Origin: CAVSCR01 sp963726575
Lineage (GTDB): Bacteria; Actinomycetota; Actinomycetes; JAHEKZ01
Direction of reading: 5' to 3'
Assembly (NCBI GenBank): GCA_963726575.1
Contig: CAVSCR010000006.1
Coordinates: 124,001-188,000 of the forward strand
DNA: 64,000 nucleotides
Below, one piece after another: positions 16,712 to 25,832 of the stretch. Both the position numbers and the translations under genes were made by a program. Under the pieces are notes generated by a model. That model was not told the DNA's origin, did no database searches, and was given only the letters and a program-made list of their open reading frames with translations. Positions within the stretch are counted from its first letter, which is position 1, and each line of letters begins with the position of its first letter.

Positions 16712-17959
16712 TCAGGGGCAGAACTGGCTCTCCGAGCGCATCGGTGCCCCGAACCAGCCCATGGGGTCGTAGGGGACGCCGTTGATGTGCACCTCGAAGT
16801 GCAGGTGGGGGCCGGTGGACCAGCCCGTGCTCCCGACCAGGCCCACGGTCTGTCCGGCGGCGACGTGCTCCCCCTGGGTCACCGAGAACGCCGAGAGGTG
16901 CGCGTAGAACGTGCTGAGGCCGTTGCCGTGGTCGACCAGCACGTTGTTGCCGTAGGGACCGCCGTTGTCCGGCTGCACCCACATGACGCGACCGGATGCG
17001 GCCGCGCGTGCCGGAGTGCCGATCGGAGCACCGATGTCGGTGCCGGTGTGGCAGGAGCGGTAGCCGTAGATGGGGTGGATCCGCCACCCCACGTTCGCCG
17101 TGACGCCGTAGCCATCGACCGGCCACAACAGGTTGCCGGTGGGAACCTGCCCCGAACCAGACGAGGCCGACTGCGCGATCAGCGCTTGAAGACGTCGGTT
17201 GGCGCTGCGTAGCTGGTGCAGCCGCGCCAGCTCGACGCTCTTCTGCTGACGCGCCACCAACAGGGCGTGCTTGCGGTCGGCGGCCAACGACAACAGATGG
17301 TCGCGAGCAGCCCTGGCCTGCGCCGTGACCTGCGTGATCCGCTGCACCTCGGCACGCGCCTGGCGCTGAGACTGGTGCACGCCGATCTGGGTCGACGCCA
17401 GCTCCTGCTGGTGGCCCACCATCGCGGCCTGCGCGGCAAGGAGCTGACCGACGATCTGACCCTCACTGCTGGCCAGCAGCTCGTTGTTCATCACCCGCTG
17501 GACGAAGTCCGATGGCGTTTGCGCGTCGAGCACGACCGAGAGCTCGGCCATGCCGCTGTCCTGGTACTCCGCTCGCGCAATGGCGTTGATCGTGTCCTGC
17601 GTCTGCGTCAGGTGGAGCGTGGTGGCGTCGATGCGGTGCTGCGTCCGCGCCTGCTGCTCGCGCAGCACGACGATGTGACCGCGGATGGCCGCCAACTGGT
17701 CGTGAGCGGTGATCAACCGGGCCCGAGCCTCGGAGTAGGCCGAGCGGGCTCCGGGCAGAGCCGCCCTGATGCGCACGAGCGACACGGCTGCGTGACGCAC
17801 GGCCATAGTGGAGTTCTCGAGGGCGTCCTTGGTTGCGGCGATCTGCTGCTGGAGCTGGCTGTGCTGGTTGGGCGGGTTGTCGGCTTGTGCCGGAGTGACG
17901 AGGCTCGCCCCGAGCGCCAGGGCGAGAGCGACCGTCAACCCGTATCGGCGAACCCGCAT
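16712..17959 (-). CDS. FtsEX-linked coiled-coil M23 endopeptidase
   Basis: A 415-residue secreted peptidase. The ATG at 17959 follows a GGGAGGG ribosome site. Signal peptide about 1-26, ending PAQA-DNPP. Long coiled coil at about 30-262 in two blocks (glutamine- and alanine-rich heptads). LytM/M23 domain at about 278-415 with HTGTD (H304, D308), YAHL (H354) and GPHLHFEV (H385, H387). The gene follows ftsX by 64 nt. In other bacteria FtsEX activates coiled-coil hydrolases or their adaptors (EnvC, PcsB, RipC). All M23 zinc ligands are present here, unlike EnvC, so it should cut peptidoglycan cross-links itself at the division site. Confidence 0.88.
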   Translation of the reverse strand: MRVRRYGLTVALALALGASLVTPAQADNPPNQHSQLQQQIAATKDALENSTMAVRHAAVSLVRIRAALPGARSAYSEARARLITAHDQLAAIRGHIVVLREQQARTQHRIDATTLHLTQTQDTINAIARAEYQDSGMAELSVVLDAQTPSDFVQRVMNNELLASSEGQIVGQLLAAQAAMVGHQQELASTQIGVHQSQRQARAEVQRITQVTAQARAARDHLLSLAADRKHALLVARQQKSVELARLHQLRSANRRLQALIAQSASSGSGQVPTGNLLWPVDGYGVTANVGWRIHPIYGYRSCHTGTDIGAPIGTPARAAASGRVMWVQPDNGGPYGNNVLVDHGNGLSTFYAHLSAFSVTQGEHVAAGQTVGLVGSTGWSTGPHLHFEVHINGVPYDPMGWFGAPMRSESQFCP

Positions 17960-18023
17960 CGTCCCTCCCTTCGGGGCACCCACTGAAGTCTGCTCCTCGC
18001 GCAGCGACAGGACGTACAGATGT

Positions 18024-18935
18024 TCAGACTTTCAGATACCGCTGCAACCCGATGAACGAAACGCTTGCCGTGACCACCACCCCGATGACCAGCAGCACCG
18101 ACGTGGCCCACCACATGGCGTTACCGCCGAGGAACAGGGCCGCGAAGAGCGGGATCTTGACCTTGAGGGCGTTGAAGAAGAGCAGGTACAGCGCCCAGAG
18201 GAATCCGGACGCGAGCAGCGCACCGACGACCCCGACGAACACGCCTTCGAGCAGGAACGGTGCCTGGATCGAGAAGTTGGACGCGCCGACGAGGCGCATG
18301 ATGCTGGTCTCGCGTCTACGGCTGAAGGCGGCGACGCGGATGACGACCGCGATCAACAAGATCATGGCGATCAACGCGACGATCCCGATCAACCAGGCGA
18401 TCGCGCGGAAGACGTTGAGCGCAGCAAAGAGCCGGTCCAGGATCGCGCGTTGGTCGACCACACGTTCCACGCCGGGTGCTCCGTCGAACTTGCTGGCCAC
18501 GATCGTGTAGTCCTGTTCGGGGTTGACCAGCTTGACTCGATACGACTCCGGCAGCGCGTCTGCCGTCACGTAGTTGAGGATGGCCGAGTTCTGGGTCTGC
18601 TCCTTGAAGAGCGCGAAGGCCGCCGCCTGAGACTCGTAGTAGACCCTGTCGACCTGGGGCAGGGCATTGAGCTCGTCCTGAATCTGCTGCTTCTGCGCGT
18701 CGGTGACCGGACCGTCCGGACACGCGGTCGTGTCGCTGTTCTTGCCGCACAGGTAGATCGAGACCTCGATCTTGCCGTACCAGTAGCCCTTGAGGTAGTT
18801 CATCTGCCGGCTCACCAGCAGCGCAGCACCGAACATCGCCAGTGCGATGGCGGTGACAAGGACGGCGGCCGTTGTCATGGTCATGTTGCGTCGGAGCCCG
18901 GTGCGGGCCTCGCTGACGATGAGTGATGGACGCAT
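18024..18935 (-). CDS. ftsX: Cell-division membrane protein FtsX
   Basis: A 303-residue type VII ABC-transporter-like permease. A first transmembrane helix (about 20-42) is followed by a large extracellular loop of about 130 residues with two cysteines (C54, C63: YLCGKNSDTTACPDG) and three C-terminal helices (about 170-195, 217-240, 263-290) ending at GLQRYLKV. FtsX passes ATP-driven conformational signals from FtsE to a periplasmic or wall hydrolase; the extracellular loop is the contact surface. It follows ftsE by 41 nt, and the M23 coiled-coil peptidase gene follows it. Confidence 0.94.
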   Translation of the reverse strand: MRPSLIVSEARTGLRRNMTMTTAAVLVTAIALAMFGAALLVSRQMNYLKGYWYGKIEVSIYLCGKNSDTTACPDGPVTDAQKQQIQDELNALPQVDRVYYESQAAAFALFKEQTQNSAILNYVTADALPESYRVKLVNPEQDYTIVASKFDGAPGVERVVDQRAILDRLFAALNVFRAIAWLIGIVALIAMILLIAVVIRVAAFSRRRETSIMRLVGASNFSIQAPFLLEGVFVGVVGALLASGFLWALYLLFFNALKVKIPLFAALFLGGNAMWWATSVLLVIGVVVTASVSFIGLQRYLKV

Positions 18936-18976
18936 GTCGGAAGTCGCCTGGCTCTCCTGGTTGGTGGGTCGGGTGC

Positions 18977-19666
18977 TTAGCGCGCGAAGCCGTAGACGCC
19001 GCGCGACTGGTCGCGGATCAAGGCGCCTCGGTCGAGCTCGACGACTCGCTTACGCATCTGGTCGACGATCGCGGCGTCATGCGTCGCCATGATCACGGTT
19101 GTGCCGGTGCGGTTGATCCGGTCCAACAGCTTCATGATCCCGACGCTGGTGTGCGGGTCGAGGTTCCCGGTCGGCTCGTCGGCAATCAGGATCATCGGAC
19201 GGTTGGCGAACGCGCGTGCTATCGCAACGCGCTGTTGTTCGCCACCGGAGAGCTCGTGGGGATACCGGTCCTCTTTGCCGGCCAGACCGACGAGCTCGAG
19301 AACCTCAGGCACGATCTTCGCGACCTTGTCCTGTGGACGCCCCGTGACCTCCAGACCGAATGCGACGTTCGCGAACACCGTCTTGTTCGGCAGCAACCGG
19401 AAGTCCTGGAACACGGTTCCGATCTGGCGACGAAGCTGCGGCACCTTCCAGTTCGACAGAGTGCCCACGTCCTTGCCAGCCACGTACACCGTGCCAGACG
19501 TCGTCTTCTCCTCGCGCAGGACGAGGCGCAGGAACGTCGACTTGCCCGACCCCGAAGCGCCGACCAGGAACACGAACTCGCCCTTCTCGATCTCCAAGGA
19601 GATGTTGTCGAGGGCTCCGCGTGCCTGGCTCGGGTAGATCTTGGTGACGCTGTCGAATCTGATCAC
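18977..19666 (-). CDS. ftsE: Cell-division ATP-binding protein FtsE
   Basis: A 229-residue ABC ATPase. Walker A GASGSGKSTFLR at about 36-47, Q-loop FQDFRLLPNKTVFANV, signature LSGGEQQRVAIARAF and Walker B MILIADEPTGNLDP are all intact, and the H-loop THD follows. FtsE with FtsX couples ATP hydrolysis to septal peptidoglycan cleavage. The start is a GTG at 19666. The 131 bp between it and prfB may hold its promoter. Confidence 0.95.
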   Translation of the reverse strand: MIRFDSVTKIYPSQARGALDNISLEIEKGEFVFLVGASGSGKSTFLRLVLREEKTTSGTVYVAGKDVGTLSNWKVPQLRRQIGTVFQDFRLLPNKTVFANVAFGLEVTGRPQDKVAKIVPEVLELVGLAGKEDRYPHELSGGEQQRVAIARAFANRPMILIADEPTGNLDPHTSVGIMKLLDRINRTGTTVIMATHDAAIVDQMRKRVVELDRGALIRDQSRGVYGFAR

Positions 19667-19780
19667 GGGGTCTCTTCGGCCGGTGTCGGGGACAGGGGAA
19701 GGACGGGCCCGAAGGCCCGGTGACGGCCGCAGTCGAGTCTACGAGCCGTACTTCATGATCCAGTGCACCCCACGGGGCAC

Positions 19781-19797
19781 GGCGGGGCGCGCCCGCC
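19781..19797 (-). terminator. Short GC hairpin at the end of prfB
   Basis: GGCGGG (19781-19786) and CCCGCC (19792-19797) form a 6-bp GC stem with a 5-nt loop, directly after the prfB stop codon. No U-run follows. It may be a weak terminator or RNA 3'-end stabiliser between prfB and ftsE. Confidence 0.35.
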
Positions 19798-20910
19798 TCA
19801 GGCCCGACGCTCCGCCTGGCGGCGCCAGCGGATGCCCGCCTCGAGGAAGCCGTCGATGTCCCCGTCCAGCACCGCCTGAGGGTTGCCCACCTCGTACTCG
19901 GTGCGGAGGTCCTTGACCATCTGATAGGGCTGCAGCACGTACGAGCGCATCTGGTTGCCCCAGGAACCCGTGGTGTCGCCCTTGAGCGCATCCATCTTCG
20001 CCTGATCCTGCTGTCGGCGAAGATCCAGAAGCTTCGACTGCAGCACCGCCATGGCAGTGGCCCGGTTCTGGATCTGGGACCGCTCGTTCTGGCAGCTGAC
20101 GACGATTCCTGTGGGCAGGTGCGTGATACGGACCGCTGAGTCAGTGGTGTTCACACCCTGCCCACCCGGCCCGCTCGACCGATACACGTCGACGCGGATC
20201 TCGTCCTCCGAGATCTCGACGTGGTCGGTCTGCTCCACGACGGGGAGAACCTCGACGCCGGCGAATGAGGTCTGCCGACGCCCTTGGTTGTCGAACGGTG
20301 AGATGCGCACCAACCGATGCGTGCCCTGCTCGACGCTCAACGTGCCGTAGGCGTAGGGCGCCTGCACCTGGAAGGTCGCCGACTTGATACCGGCCTCTTC
20401 GGCATAGGACGTGTCGTACACGACGGTCTTGAACCCGTGTCGTTCTGCCCAGCGCAGATACATACGCATCAACATCTCGGCCCAGTCGGCTGCGTCGACA
20501 CCACCCGCCTCGGCCCGGATGGTCATGACCGCTTCGCGCACGTCGTACTCCCCCGAAAGCAACGTGCGCACCTCAGCTTCACCGATGGCTTTGGTCAGGG
20601 ACTCGAGCTCGGCCTCGGCCTCGGCCACGGCATCCGCGTCACCTTCGTCGGCCGCCAGCTCGGCGAGTACTCCCAGGTCGTCGACCCGACGTCGCAACGA
20701 CTCTGTGCGCCGGAGCTCTCCTTGGACATGAGACAGCCGACTGGTGACCTTCTGCGCCGCTTCGACGTCACTCCACAGATCCGGTGCTGCCGCCTGCTCC
20801 TCGAGCGTCGCGGCCTCTTTGCGCATCGCGTCGAGATCGAGCACTGCCTCGATCGTCTGCAGCGTCGCCTCGAGCTCGCGAATCGCCTCGGGAAGGTCTG
20901 CGGTGGCCAC
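19798..20910 (-). CDS. prfB: Peptide chain release factor 2
   Basis: A 370-residue class I release factor recognising UGA and UAA. The SPF tripeptide that distinguishes RF2 is present (VRISPFDNQGRRQTS), as is the catalytic GGQ loop (SSGPGGQGVNTTDSAVRITHLP). The reading frame is continuous from the GTG at 20910, so the programmed frameshift known from E. coli RF2 is absent, as is normal in actinobacteria. A TACCCT hexamer 8-13 nt before the GTG could be a -10 box, which would make the message leaderless; this is tentative. Confidence 0.96.
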   Translation of the reverse strand: MATADLPEAIRELEATLQTIEAVLDLDAMRKEAATLEEQAAAPDLWSDVEAAQKVTSRLSHVQGELRRTESLRRRVDDLGVLAELAADEGDADAVAEAEAELESLTKAIGEAEVRTLLSGEYDVREAVMTIRAEAGGVDAADWAEMLMRMYLRWAERHGFKTVVYDTSYAEEAGIKSATFQVQAPYAYGTLSVEQGTHRLVRISPFDNQGRRQTSFAGVEVLPVVEQTDHVEISEDEIRVDVYRSSGPGGQGVNTTDSAVRITHLPTGIVVSCQNERSQIQNRATAMAVLQSKLLDLRRQQDQAKMDALKGDTTGSWGNQMRSYVLQPYQMVKDLRTEYEVGNPQAVLDGDIDGFLEAGIRWRRQAERRA

Positions 20911-20936
20911 GTTCGCGAGGGTACGGGATCTGACCC

Positions 20937-21383
20937 TCAGGGCACGAACGGCGACTGGGCTGCGGCCTGCACCGTCACCGTCGCCGAGTCACGGCTTCCC
21001 AGGGTGACCAGATCGAGGAACGGAAGGTGAACCTGTCGCCGAAGGGCCACACGAACTGTCGTCCCGTCGGTGGTCACCTCCAGAACGTCGACGTCGGAAT
21101 CACCGTCGAGGTTCAGGTACTGCGCGACCGCTTGCCGGACCCGAAGCGGGTCAAGTGGCAGGAAGCCGGACGACGGCTGCGTGTAGAGCGCACGTTCGTC
21201 CACCGCCTGGGCTCCGGACAACGCGGCTCCGTCGGCGGCCGACATGAGCTGCATGCGTGCCAGGAACAACGTCGACGCGTCGATGACCACGGCGATCAGC
21301 AAGGCACACACGACGAGGAGACCGAGCATCAGGATCAACATCGATCCGTCGTCACCTGATCTACGACTGCGCCGGCTGCTCAT
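20937..21383 (-). CDS. TadG-like Flp pilus assembly protein
   Basis: A 148-residue protein with a short basic N-terminus, one hydrophobic helix (SMLILMLGLLVVCALLIAVVIDASTLFLARMQL) and the AADGAALSGAQAV segment typical of TadG/pseudopilin-like N-termini (Rv3654c-type). The start ATG overlaps the upstream gene stop by 4 nt (ATGA). It is the last gene of the Tad operon. It probably is a minor pilin or anchors the pilus to the envelope. The von Willebrand domain of long TadG proteins is absent. Confidence 0.78.
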   Translation of the reverse strand: MSSRRSRRSGDDGSMLILMLGLLVVCALLIAVVIDASTLFLARMQLMSAADGAALSGAQAVDERALYTQPSSGFLPLDPLRVRQAVAQYLNLDGDSDVDVLEVTTDGTTVRVALRRQVHLPFLDLVTLGSRDSATVTVQAAAQSPFVP

Positions 21384-21835
21384 GGCCGCTCTGGGGCGAA
21401 CGCGTCTACCTGCAACGTATGGCTGACGTGAAGGGCGATGCCGGCAACGGGTCGTCCACCGAAGGCCGGTAACAGGGGCAGCGCGACGACACCGTCGTAG
21501 GTTGCGGTCACCGTGGCGCCGGGCGTGAGGCAGGGCGTTGCGGAACACGTCAGTCGTAAGGCTCCGTTCGTCACGTCGAGCCCGTGGTCTGCGAAGGCCA
21601 AGGCGGCCGCGGCCTGCGCCTCCTCCAGCCCTTGGTCAGCCGCTGGGGCCGTCACGAACACGCGCGCCGACTCACGGGTGGCCATCGTGGCCGCGAAGGC
21701 GTTGCGCTGGATGTCGAACACCGAGAGGAGGAAATACGTCAGCGGGATCAACAAGACGACGAAGACGACGAGAAACTCGATGATGGCCGCCCCGGAGTCG
21801 ACCGAGACGTCGTCGACATGGCAGCGTCGCTCCAT
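21380..21835 (-). CDS. TadE-like pseudopilin (second copy)
   Basis: A 151-residue protein with a type IV pilin-like N-terminal segment: acidic AAIIEFLVVFVVLLIPLTYFLLSVFDIQRNAF, where the glutamate follows a short leader, as in TadE minor pilins processed by a TadV-type peptidase. The C-terminal part has two cysteines (LTCSATPCLTPG) that may form a disulfide. ATG at 21835 shares one base with the TGA of the upstream TadE gene (TGATG). Minor pilin role inferred from synteny with Rv3655c-type genes. Confidence 0.78.
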   Translation of the reverse strand: MERRCHVDDVSVDSGAAIIEFLVVFVVLLIPLTYFLLSVFDIQRNAFAATMATRESARVFVTAPAADQGLEEAQAAAALAFADHGLDVTNGALRLTCSATPCLTPGATVTATYDGVVALPLLPAFGGRPVAGIALHVSHTLQVDAFAPERP

Positions 21836-22212
21836 CACGGCTGTTCTGACACTGCATGGCCGCGCACCACGAGACTGCCACTGGGACCGATCCAACCGAA
21901 GACGGGTAGCGAGGTCCGTACCTCCACCACGACCGTCGGTACGCCCCCGACCGACTCGTAGCCCGCGGTGACGTCGTCAGCGAAGGAGGCGGGCAAGGTG
22001 TCGCGGATCAACGTCGCCGCATACCCGGCGCCGTCTGACGGCTGCTCGTTCTGCATGGCGGCGAAGCGCGCGCCCTCTGCCGCCGCAGCGACCAGTGTGT
22101 TGCGGACGTACAACGAGATCGCCAACTGCACCAGGACAAGAACCAGGACCACCAGCAGGACGAGGACGAGGACGAACTCGACGACGGCCGAGCCTGAGTC
22201 ACGTCGAGTCAC
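21835..22212 (-). CDS. TadE-like pseudopilin (first copy)
   Basis: A 125-residue TadE-family protein. The N-terminus RRDSGSAVVEFVLVLVLLVVLVLVLVQLAI has the glutamate five residues after a glycine, the usual prepilin arrangement, and is followed by the NTLVAAAAEGARFAA segment characteristic of TadE. The GTG start at 22212 overlaps the stop of the small pilin gene (GTGA). Two TadE-type genes in a row imply a heteromeric minor-pilin complex. Confidence 0.8.
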   Translation of the reverse strand: MTRRDSGSAVVEFVLVLVLLVVLVLVLVQLAISLYVRNTLVAAAAEGARFAAMQNEQPSDGAGYAATLIRDTLPASFADDVTAGYESVGGVPTVVVEVRTSLPVFGWIGPSGSLVVRGHAVSEQP

Positions 22213-22406
22213 GGGCTGTTGACGCGGCTCAAGGCGTTGGTGAAGATGGCGCGCAGCTGATCGTCGGCCACGATCCACAACGCGGTGACGAGTCCGGCGG
22301 TCATCACCGTGATCAGGACCCAACCGGGAACGTCACCCCGGTCCTCCCTGGCGCCGACGACGCGGCTCAGTACCCGCCATCCACGACTGCGTAGGTAGCT
22401 GGTCAT
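22209..22406 (-). CDS. Small Flp-like pilin
   Basis: A 65-residue protein with a basic 20-residue leader, DRGDVPGWVLITVMTAGLVTALWIV helix and short polar tail. Size and position (between tadC and TadE, as Rv3656c) indicate the major Flp pilin or its structural equivalent, although the canonical glutamate at position 5 of the helix is not obvious. The gene is 24 nt after tadC. Short pilins like this polymerise after leader cleavage. Confidence 0.65.
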   Translation of the reverse strand: MTSYLRSRGWRVLSRVVGAREDRGDVPGWVLITVMTAGLVTALWIVADDQLRAIFTNALSRVNSP

Positions 22407-22430
22407 ATCTCCTCCTCGGTGGGACCGACG

Positions 22431-23363
22431 TCACGGCGACGTCAGCGACAACCCGTAGAAGCCGGGGAACAGGGCGAAGATCACTGACACCGGGAGCACA
22501 AGAAAGACCACAGGAACCATCATCGAGATCTCTTTGCGCCCACCGGACTCGATCAGGGCCCGGCGGCTCGCCTCCCGGGCATCGGACGCCTGGGCGCGCA
22601 TGACGTCTCCCAGCGGGGTCCCGCGCTCGACGGCGACGGCAAGGCTGTCGACGAAGCGTCGGACCTCGATCAGATCAGTTCGATCCGCGACGTGCAGCAG
22701 TGCGTCGAGCAAGTTGGCGCCGGCGCGGACGTCGGTCACGGCTCGGCGCAGCTCGACGACCAGTTCGCCATGTCCACGGTCGGCCACCCGTTCGATCGCT
22801 GCTGCAACTCCCTCGCCGGCCGACACGGCCAATGCCAGGAGCTCTACGATCGTCGGGAACTCTGCCAGCATCCGTTCCTGCCGTCGTGCGACCTCGCGGC
22901 TCAGAGCGCGGTCGCGAGCGACGACTCCGGTGACGAACCCGAGTGCGCCGAGGATCAGGCTGGGAATCACGGCATGTGCAACGCCACCGCTCAGAACCAC
23001 GCCGATGGCCAAGGCGATCAAGGCAACCGCGATGCCCCAAGAGATCTGCTCGACCCGGAAGGCCTCCAGCGACAACGGCCGTCCCAGCCGGTCCAGCCGA
23101 ACAGCAACACTTCCGCCACCACCGAGAGCACGGTCCAGAGTGCGCGCGCGATCGCGAAGCCAAGGACGAACCAGTCGGTCGATCGTGGGGAACCCGGCGG
23201 TCGACGACTGCTCCACCAGCAGCCGGGACGGCCGGGATCGGTCGGCCAGGTAGGGCGCGACCCGCTGGGCCAGCGTCGGCTGCCGCAACCGTGGCCACTG
23301 GCCCCAAACGGTGGCGAGTCCGAGACCCATCGTGATGCCGAGCACCGCAACGGCCGGTGTCAT
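22431..23363 (-). CDS. tadC: TadC-like inner-membrane platform protein
   Basis: A 310-residue T2SSF-domain membrane protein. The ATG at 23363 overlaps the tadB stop by 4 nt. Hydrophobic helices lie at the N-terminus, in the middle (SWGIAVALIALAIGVVLSGGVAHAVIPSLILGALGFV) and at the C-terminus (MMVPVVFLVLPVSVIFALFPGFYGL). The soluble GspF-like region has EFPTIVELLALAVSAGEGVAAAIERVA. With TadB it forms the platform on which the TadA ATPase works to assemble or retract Flp pili. Confidence 0.88.
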   Translation of the reverse strand: MTPAVAVLGITMGLGLATVWGQWPRLRQPTLAQRVAPYLADRSRPSRLLVEQSSTAGFPTIDRLVRPWLRDRARTLDRALGGGGSVAVRLDRLGRPLSLEAFRVEQISWGIAVALIALAIGVVLSGGVAHAVIPSLILGALGFVTGVVARDRALSREVARRQERMLAEFPTIVELLALAVSAGEGVAAAIERVADRGHGELVVELRRAVTDVRAGANLLDALLHVADRTDLIEVRRFVDSLAVAVERGTPLGDVMRAQASDAREASRRALIESGGRKEISMMVPVVFLVLPVSVIFALFPGFYGLSLTSP

Positions 23364-24235
23364 CTCAGCACCCGCTCGTCCTGCGGCAGGCGGGCGAGGC
23401 GAATCATCAGCCGATAGGCCGCCACGCACGTGAGGGCACCGACCGCCAACACGACGAGCCCTGCGGTCGAGTCGTAGGCGTCCACCGCCTCCGGTCGCAA
23501 CGAGAGCATGGCGAGCAAGATCCAGGGAGCGGCTACTGCAAGACGCGCAGCGTTGACGGTCCACGTCTGCCGACTCTCCAGTTCACCCCGAGTTCTTGCG
23601 TCGTCACGGAGGAAGCCCGACAGCGTCCGGAGCAGTCGCCCCAAATCGTTGCCACCCACGTCACGAGTAAGCCGCAGCGCCTCCACCACGCGGTCGCCCA
23701 CAGGATCGGCAAGGTCGTCCTTGAGGTGATCGAGGCACGTGCCGAAGCGTCCGTTGACGCGGTACTCGTCGGCGAAGCGCCGGAACGGTTCACGCAGCGG
23801 CTCGGGTCCTCTGTCCGACAGCTGCGCCAGCGCTTCTGGAAGTGACAGGCCGGCCCGGACGGCTGACCCGAGGCTGTCGATCACGTCCGGCCACAGCAGG
23901 CGAAGCGCGTCACGGTGTCGGCGCGCCCGGCTCCGTACGAGTCCGATCGGGGCTGTGGCCGCGAACGCGGCGAAGACGACTGCGATCACGACCGAGTGGG
24001 ATACCGAGGCGATCACGACCAGTACGAGCAATCCGATGACAGCACACGCGGACAGGAACTGCGCGGGCGCCACGTGCCCGATCCCGGCAGCAGTGAGCTC
24101 GTCGACCAGTTTGAGACCTTGTCGTCGGCGCCAGTTAGGCGTCGACCTCGGTACTCGCGCCGAAGGAGCAGCTCGGCGTGGCGCCACGATGAGCAGGAGC
24201 GCTGCCCCGAACGTCAGGCCGAGGATCACCGCCAT
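23360..24235 (-). CDS. tadB: TadB-like inner-membrane platform protein
   Basis: A 291-residue T2SSF-domain protein: N-terminal helix, two helices at about 60-100, the conserved LLWPDVIDSLGSAVRAGLSLPEALAQLSD segment, and two C-terminal helices. Its ATG and the TGA of tadA share one base (TGATG), and its end overlaps tadC. It pairs with TadC under the TadA ATPase. Confidence 0.88.
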   Translation of the reverse strand: MAVILGLTFGAALLLIVAPRRAAPSARVPRSTPNWRRRQGLKLVDELTAAGIGHVAPAQFLSACAVIGLLVLVVIASVSHSVVIAVVFAAFAATAPIGLVRSRARRHRDALRLLWPDVIDSLGSAVRAGLSLPEALAQLSDRGPEPLREPFRRFADEYRVNGRFGTCLDHLKDDLADPVGDRVVEALRLTRDVGGNDLGRLLRTLSGFLRDDARTRGELESRQTWTVNAARLAVAAPWILLAMLSLRPEAVDAYDSTAGLVVLAVGALTCVAAYRLMIRLARLPQDERVLR

Positions 24236-25464
24236 CAGGCAGCTCGATCGTCGAGCAGTGCGCTCAGATCTGTTCCCAGCCGCGCAAAACGCTCCGGATG
24301 CGGCGGGAACCCTGCAGCGCGCACCAACTGATCGTCGAGACTGACGAACAGGTCCTCGGTCTCTACGACGCCGCCCTCGGCTCGACCTGGCACGGCGACG
24401 ATCTCGCGTACTCGTCGGCGTCCATCAGATTCCGTCGTGAGGTGCACCACGATGTCGACACAGCCGGCGACCGTCGGGACGACGAAGCCGTGACCGATGT
24501 TCTCGCCAGCCAACAAGGGCAGCGTGCACAGCTTGGTCACGGCCTCGCGTGCGCTGTTGGCATGCAGGCTGCACATGCCTGGCAGACCAGAGTTGAGTGC
24601 GATCAGCAGATCGAGACACTCTTCCTGGCGTACCTCTCCGACGATGATACGGCTGGGGCGCATCCGTAGCGCCTCCTTGACGAGGCGGCGTAGTCGGATC
24701 TCGCCAGTTCCCTCGAGACTGGGCTGGCGACACTGGAGTGAGACGACATCGGGAAGTGAGATCTGCAGCTCGAAGACCTCCTCGCAGGTCACGACTCGCT
24801 CGTGGGCAGGGATGGCCGCCGCGAGGCAGTTCAGGAGCGTGGTCTTGCCTGCCTGGGTGCCCCCGGCGACGATGACGTTGAGCCCGGCGGCCACGGCAGC
24901 CTCGAGGAACCGGGCCGCCTGCAGCGTGACTGTCCCGAGCGACACCAACTCGTCCAGATGGTGGGCACGCACGACGAACTTGCGGACGTTGACCGCCCAG
25001 TGGGTTCGCGTGACGTCCGGGATCACCACGTGGAGGCGGCTGCCGTCGGGGAGCGTCGCGTCGACGAAGGGAGTCGCGAGGTCAACGCGGCGGTTGCTGG
25101 ACTTCAGCATGCGCTCGACGAGATCGCGGACCTGATCGGCGTCCAGGATGGTGGTGGTGAGTTCGCTGCGTCCGTGCCTGGCGACGAAGACACGACCGGG
25201 GTCGTTGATCCAGACCTCTTCGACGTCGGGATCGTCCAAGTAGCGCTGGAGCGGACCGAAACCTGCGACCACGTCGTGGACGCGCTGCGCCACCGCGTCG
25301 GCATCGACCAACGGTGGAAGTGCTCCGGTCAGGCTGCGTTCGTCGTACTCAGCCAGAACCTCGGCAACGACGTCACGGACCGCTGTTGCATCGACCAACG
25401 GATCGAGGCCTCGGCGACGGACGAGTTCGCGCACCTCTGCTTCGACGACGTCTCCGACGTCCAT
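24235..25464 (-). CDS. tadA: TadA/CpaF pilus assembly ATPase
   Basis: A 409-residue secretion ATPase of the GspE/VirB11 superfamily. Walker A is GGTQAGKTTLLNCL; the Asp box CEEVFELQI, Walker B RIIVGEVRQEECLDLLIALNSG and His box MCSLHANSAREAV follow in the expected order. It supplies energy for Flp pilus assembly. It is the first gene of the seven-gene operon. No CpaE-like or prepilin peptidase gene precedes it; a CpaE/CpaB pair is instead found at 40.7-42.7 kb. Confidence 0.92.
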   Translation of the reverse strand: MDVGDVVEAEVRELVRRRGLDPLVDATAVRDVVAEVLAEYDERSLTGALPPLVDADAVAQRVHDVVAGFGPLQRYLDDPDVEEVWINDPGRVFVARHGRSELTTTILDADQVRDLVERMLKSSNRRVDLATPFVDATLPDGSRLHVVIPDVTRTHWAVNVRKFVVRAHHLDELVSLGTVTLQAARFLEAAVAAGLNVIVAGGTQAGKTTLLNCLAAAIPAHERVVTCEEVFELQISLPDVVSLQCRQPSLEGTGEIRLRRLVKEALRMRPSRIIVGEVRQEECLDLLIALNSGLPGMCSLHANSAREAVTKLCTLPLLAGENIGHGFVVPTVAGCVDIVVHLTTESDGRRRVREIVAVPGRAEGGVVETEDLFVSLDDQLVRAAGFPPHPERFARLGTDLSALLDDRAA

Positions 25465-25750
25465 CGCGCCCCCACTCCCCGTTCCCCCGAACCCGTCGCC
25501 CGTCCCGCGTCGCACGTGCCTGTCGCGTGGAGTTGGCGCGCGACGCTAGAACGCCTCAGGAGTCGTCGACAACCGGTTCGGTCAACCTGTGGACAACCAT
25601 CACGCGAGTGGAGCACAAGGCGTCACGGCTGGTGACGGCGTCCGACGAGGAGTCACATGACAGCGCCGACATCAACGAGTGCCTCGCGGGTTGGTCATCA
25701 ACGGCGGCTCGCCTCCAGTGACTGCCCCGTGAAGGAACTGTCACAAGCTG

Positions 25751-25778
25751 TTACGCAAAGTGAGCACGCTGGTATGAA
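25751..25778 (+). promoter_or_regulatory. Candidate promoter for the GH26-type gene
   Basis: TTACGC (25751-25756), 16-nt spacer, TGG-TATGAA (25771-25778) resembles a -35 plus extended -10. It would start transcription near 25785, which favours the GTG at 25833 as start of the hydrolase. The rest of the divergent gap 25465-25832 shows no gene or other element I can support. Confidence 0.35.
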
Positions 25779-25832
25779 CAGGTGAAGCAGCCGCTCGATC
25801 AGCAAACGTCCCGAGCCTCGGGAGCCGTCGTG

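Noticed and set aside
19798..20910. Programmed frameshift in prfB
   Set aside because: The frame is continuous from start to stop, with no in-frame UGA near the 5' end.
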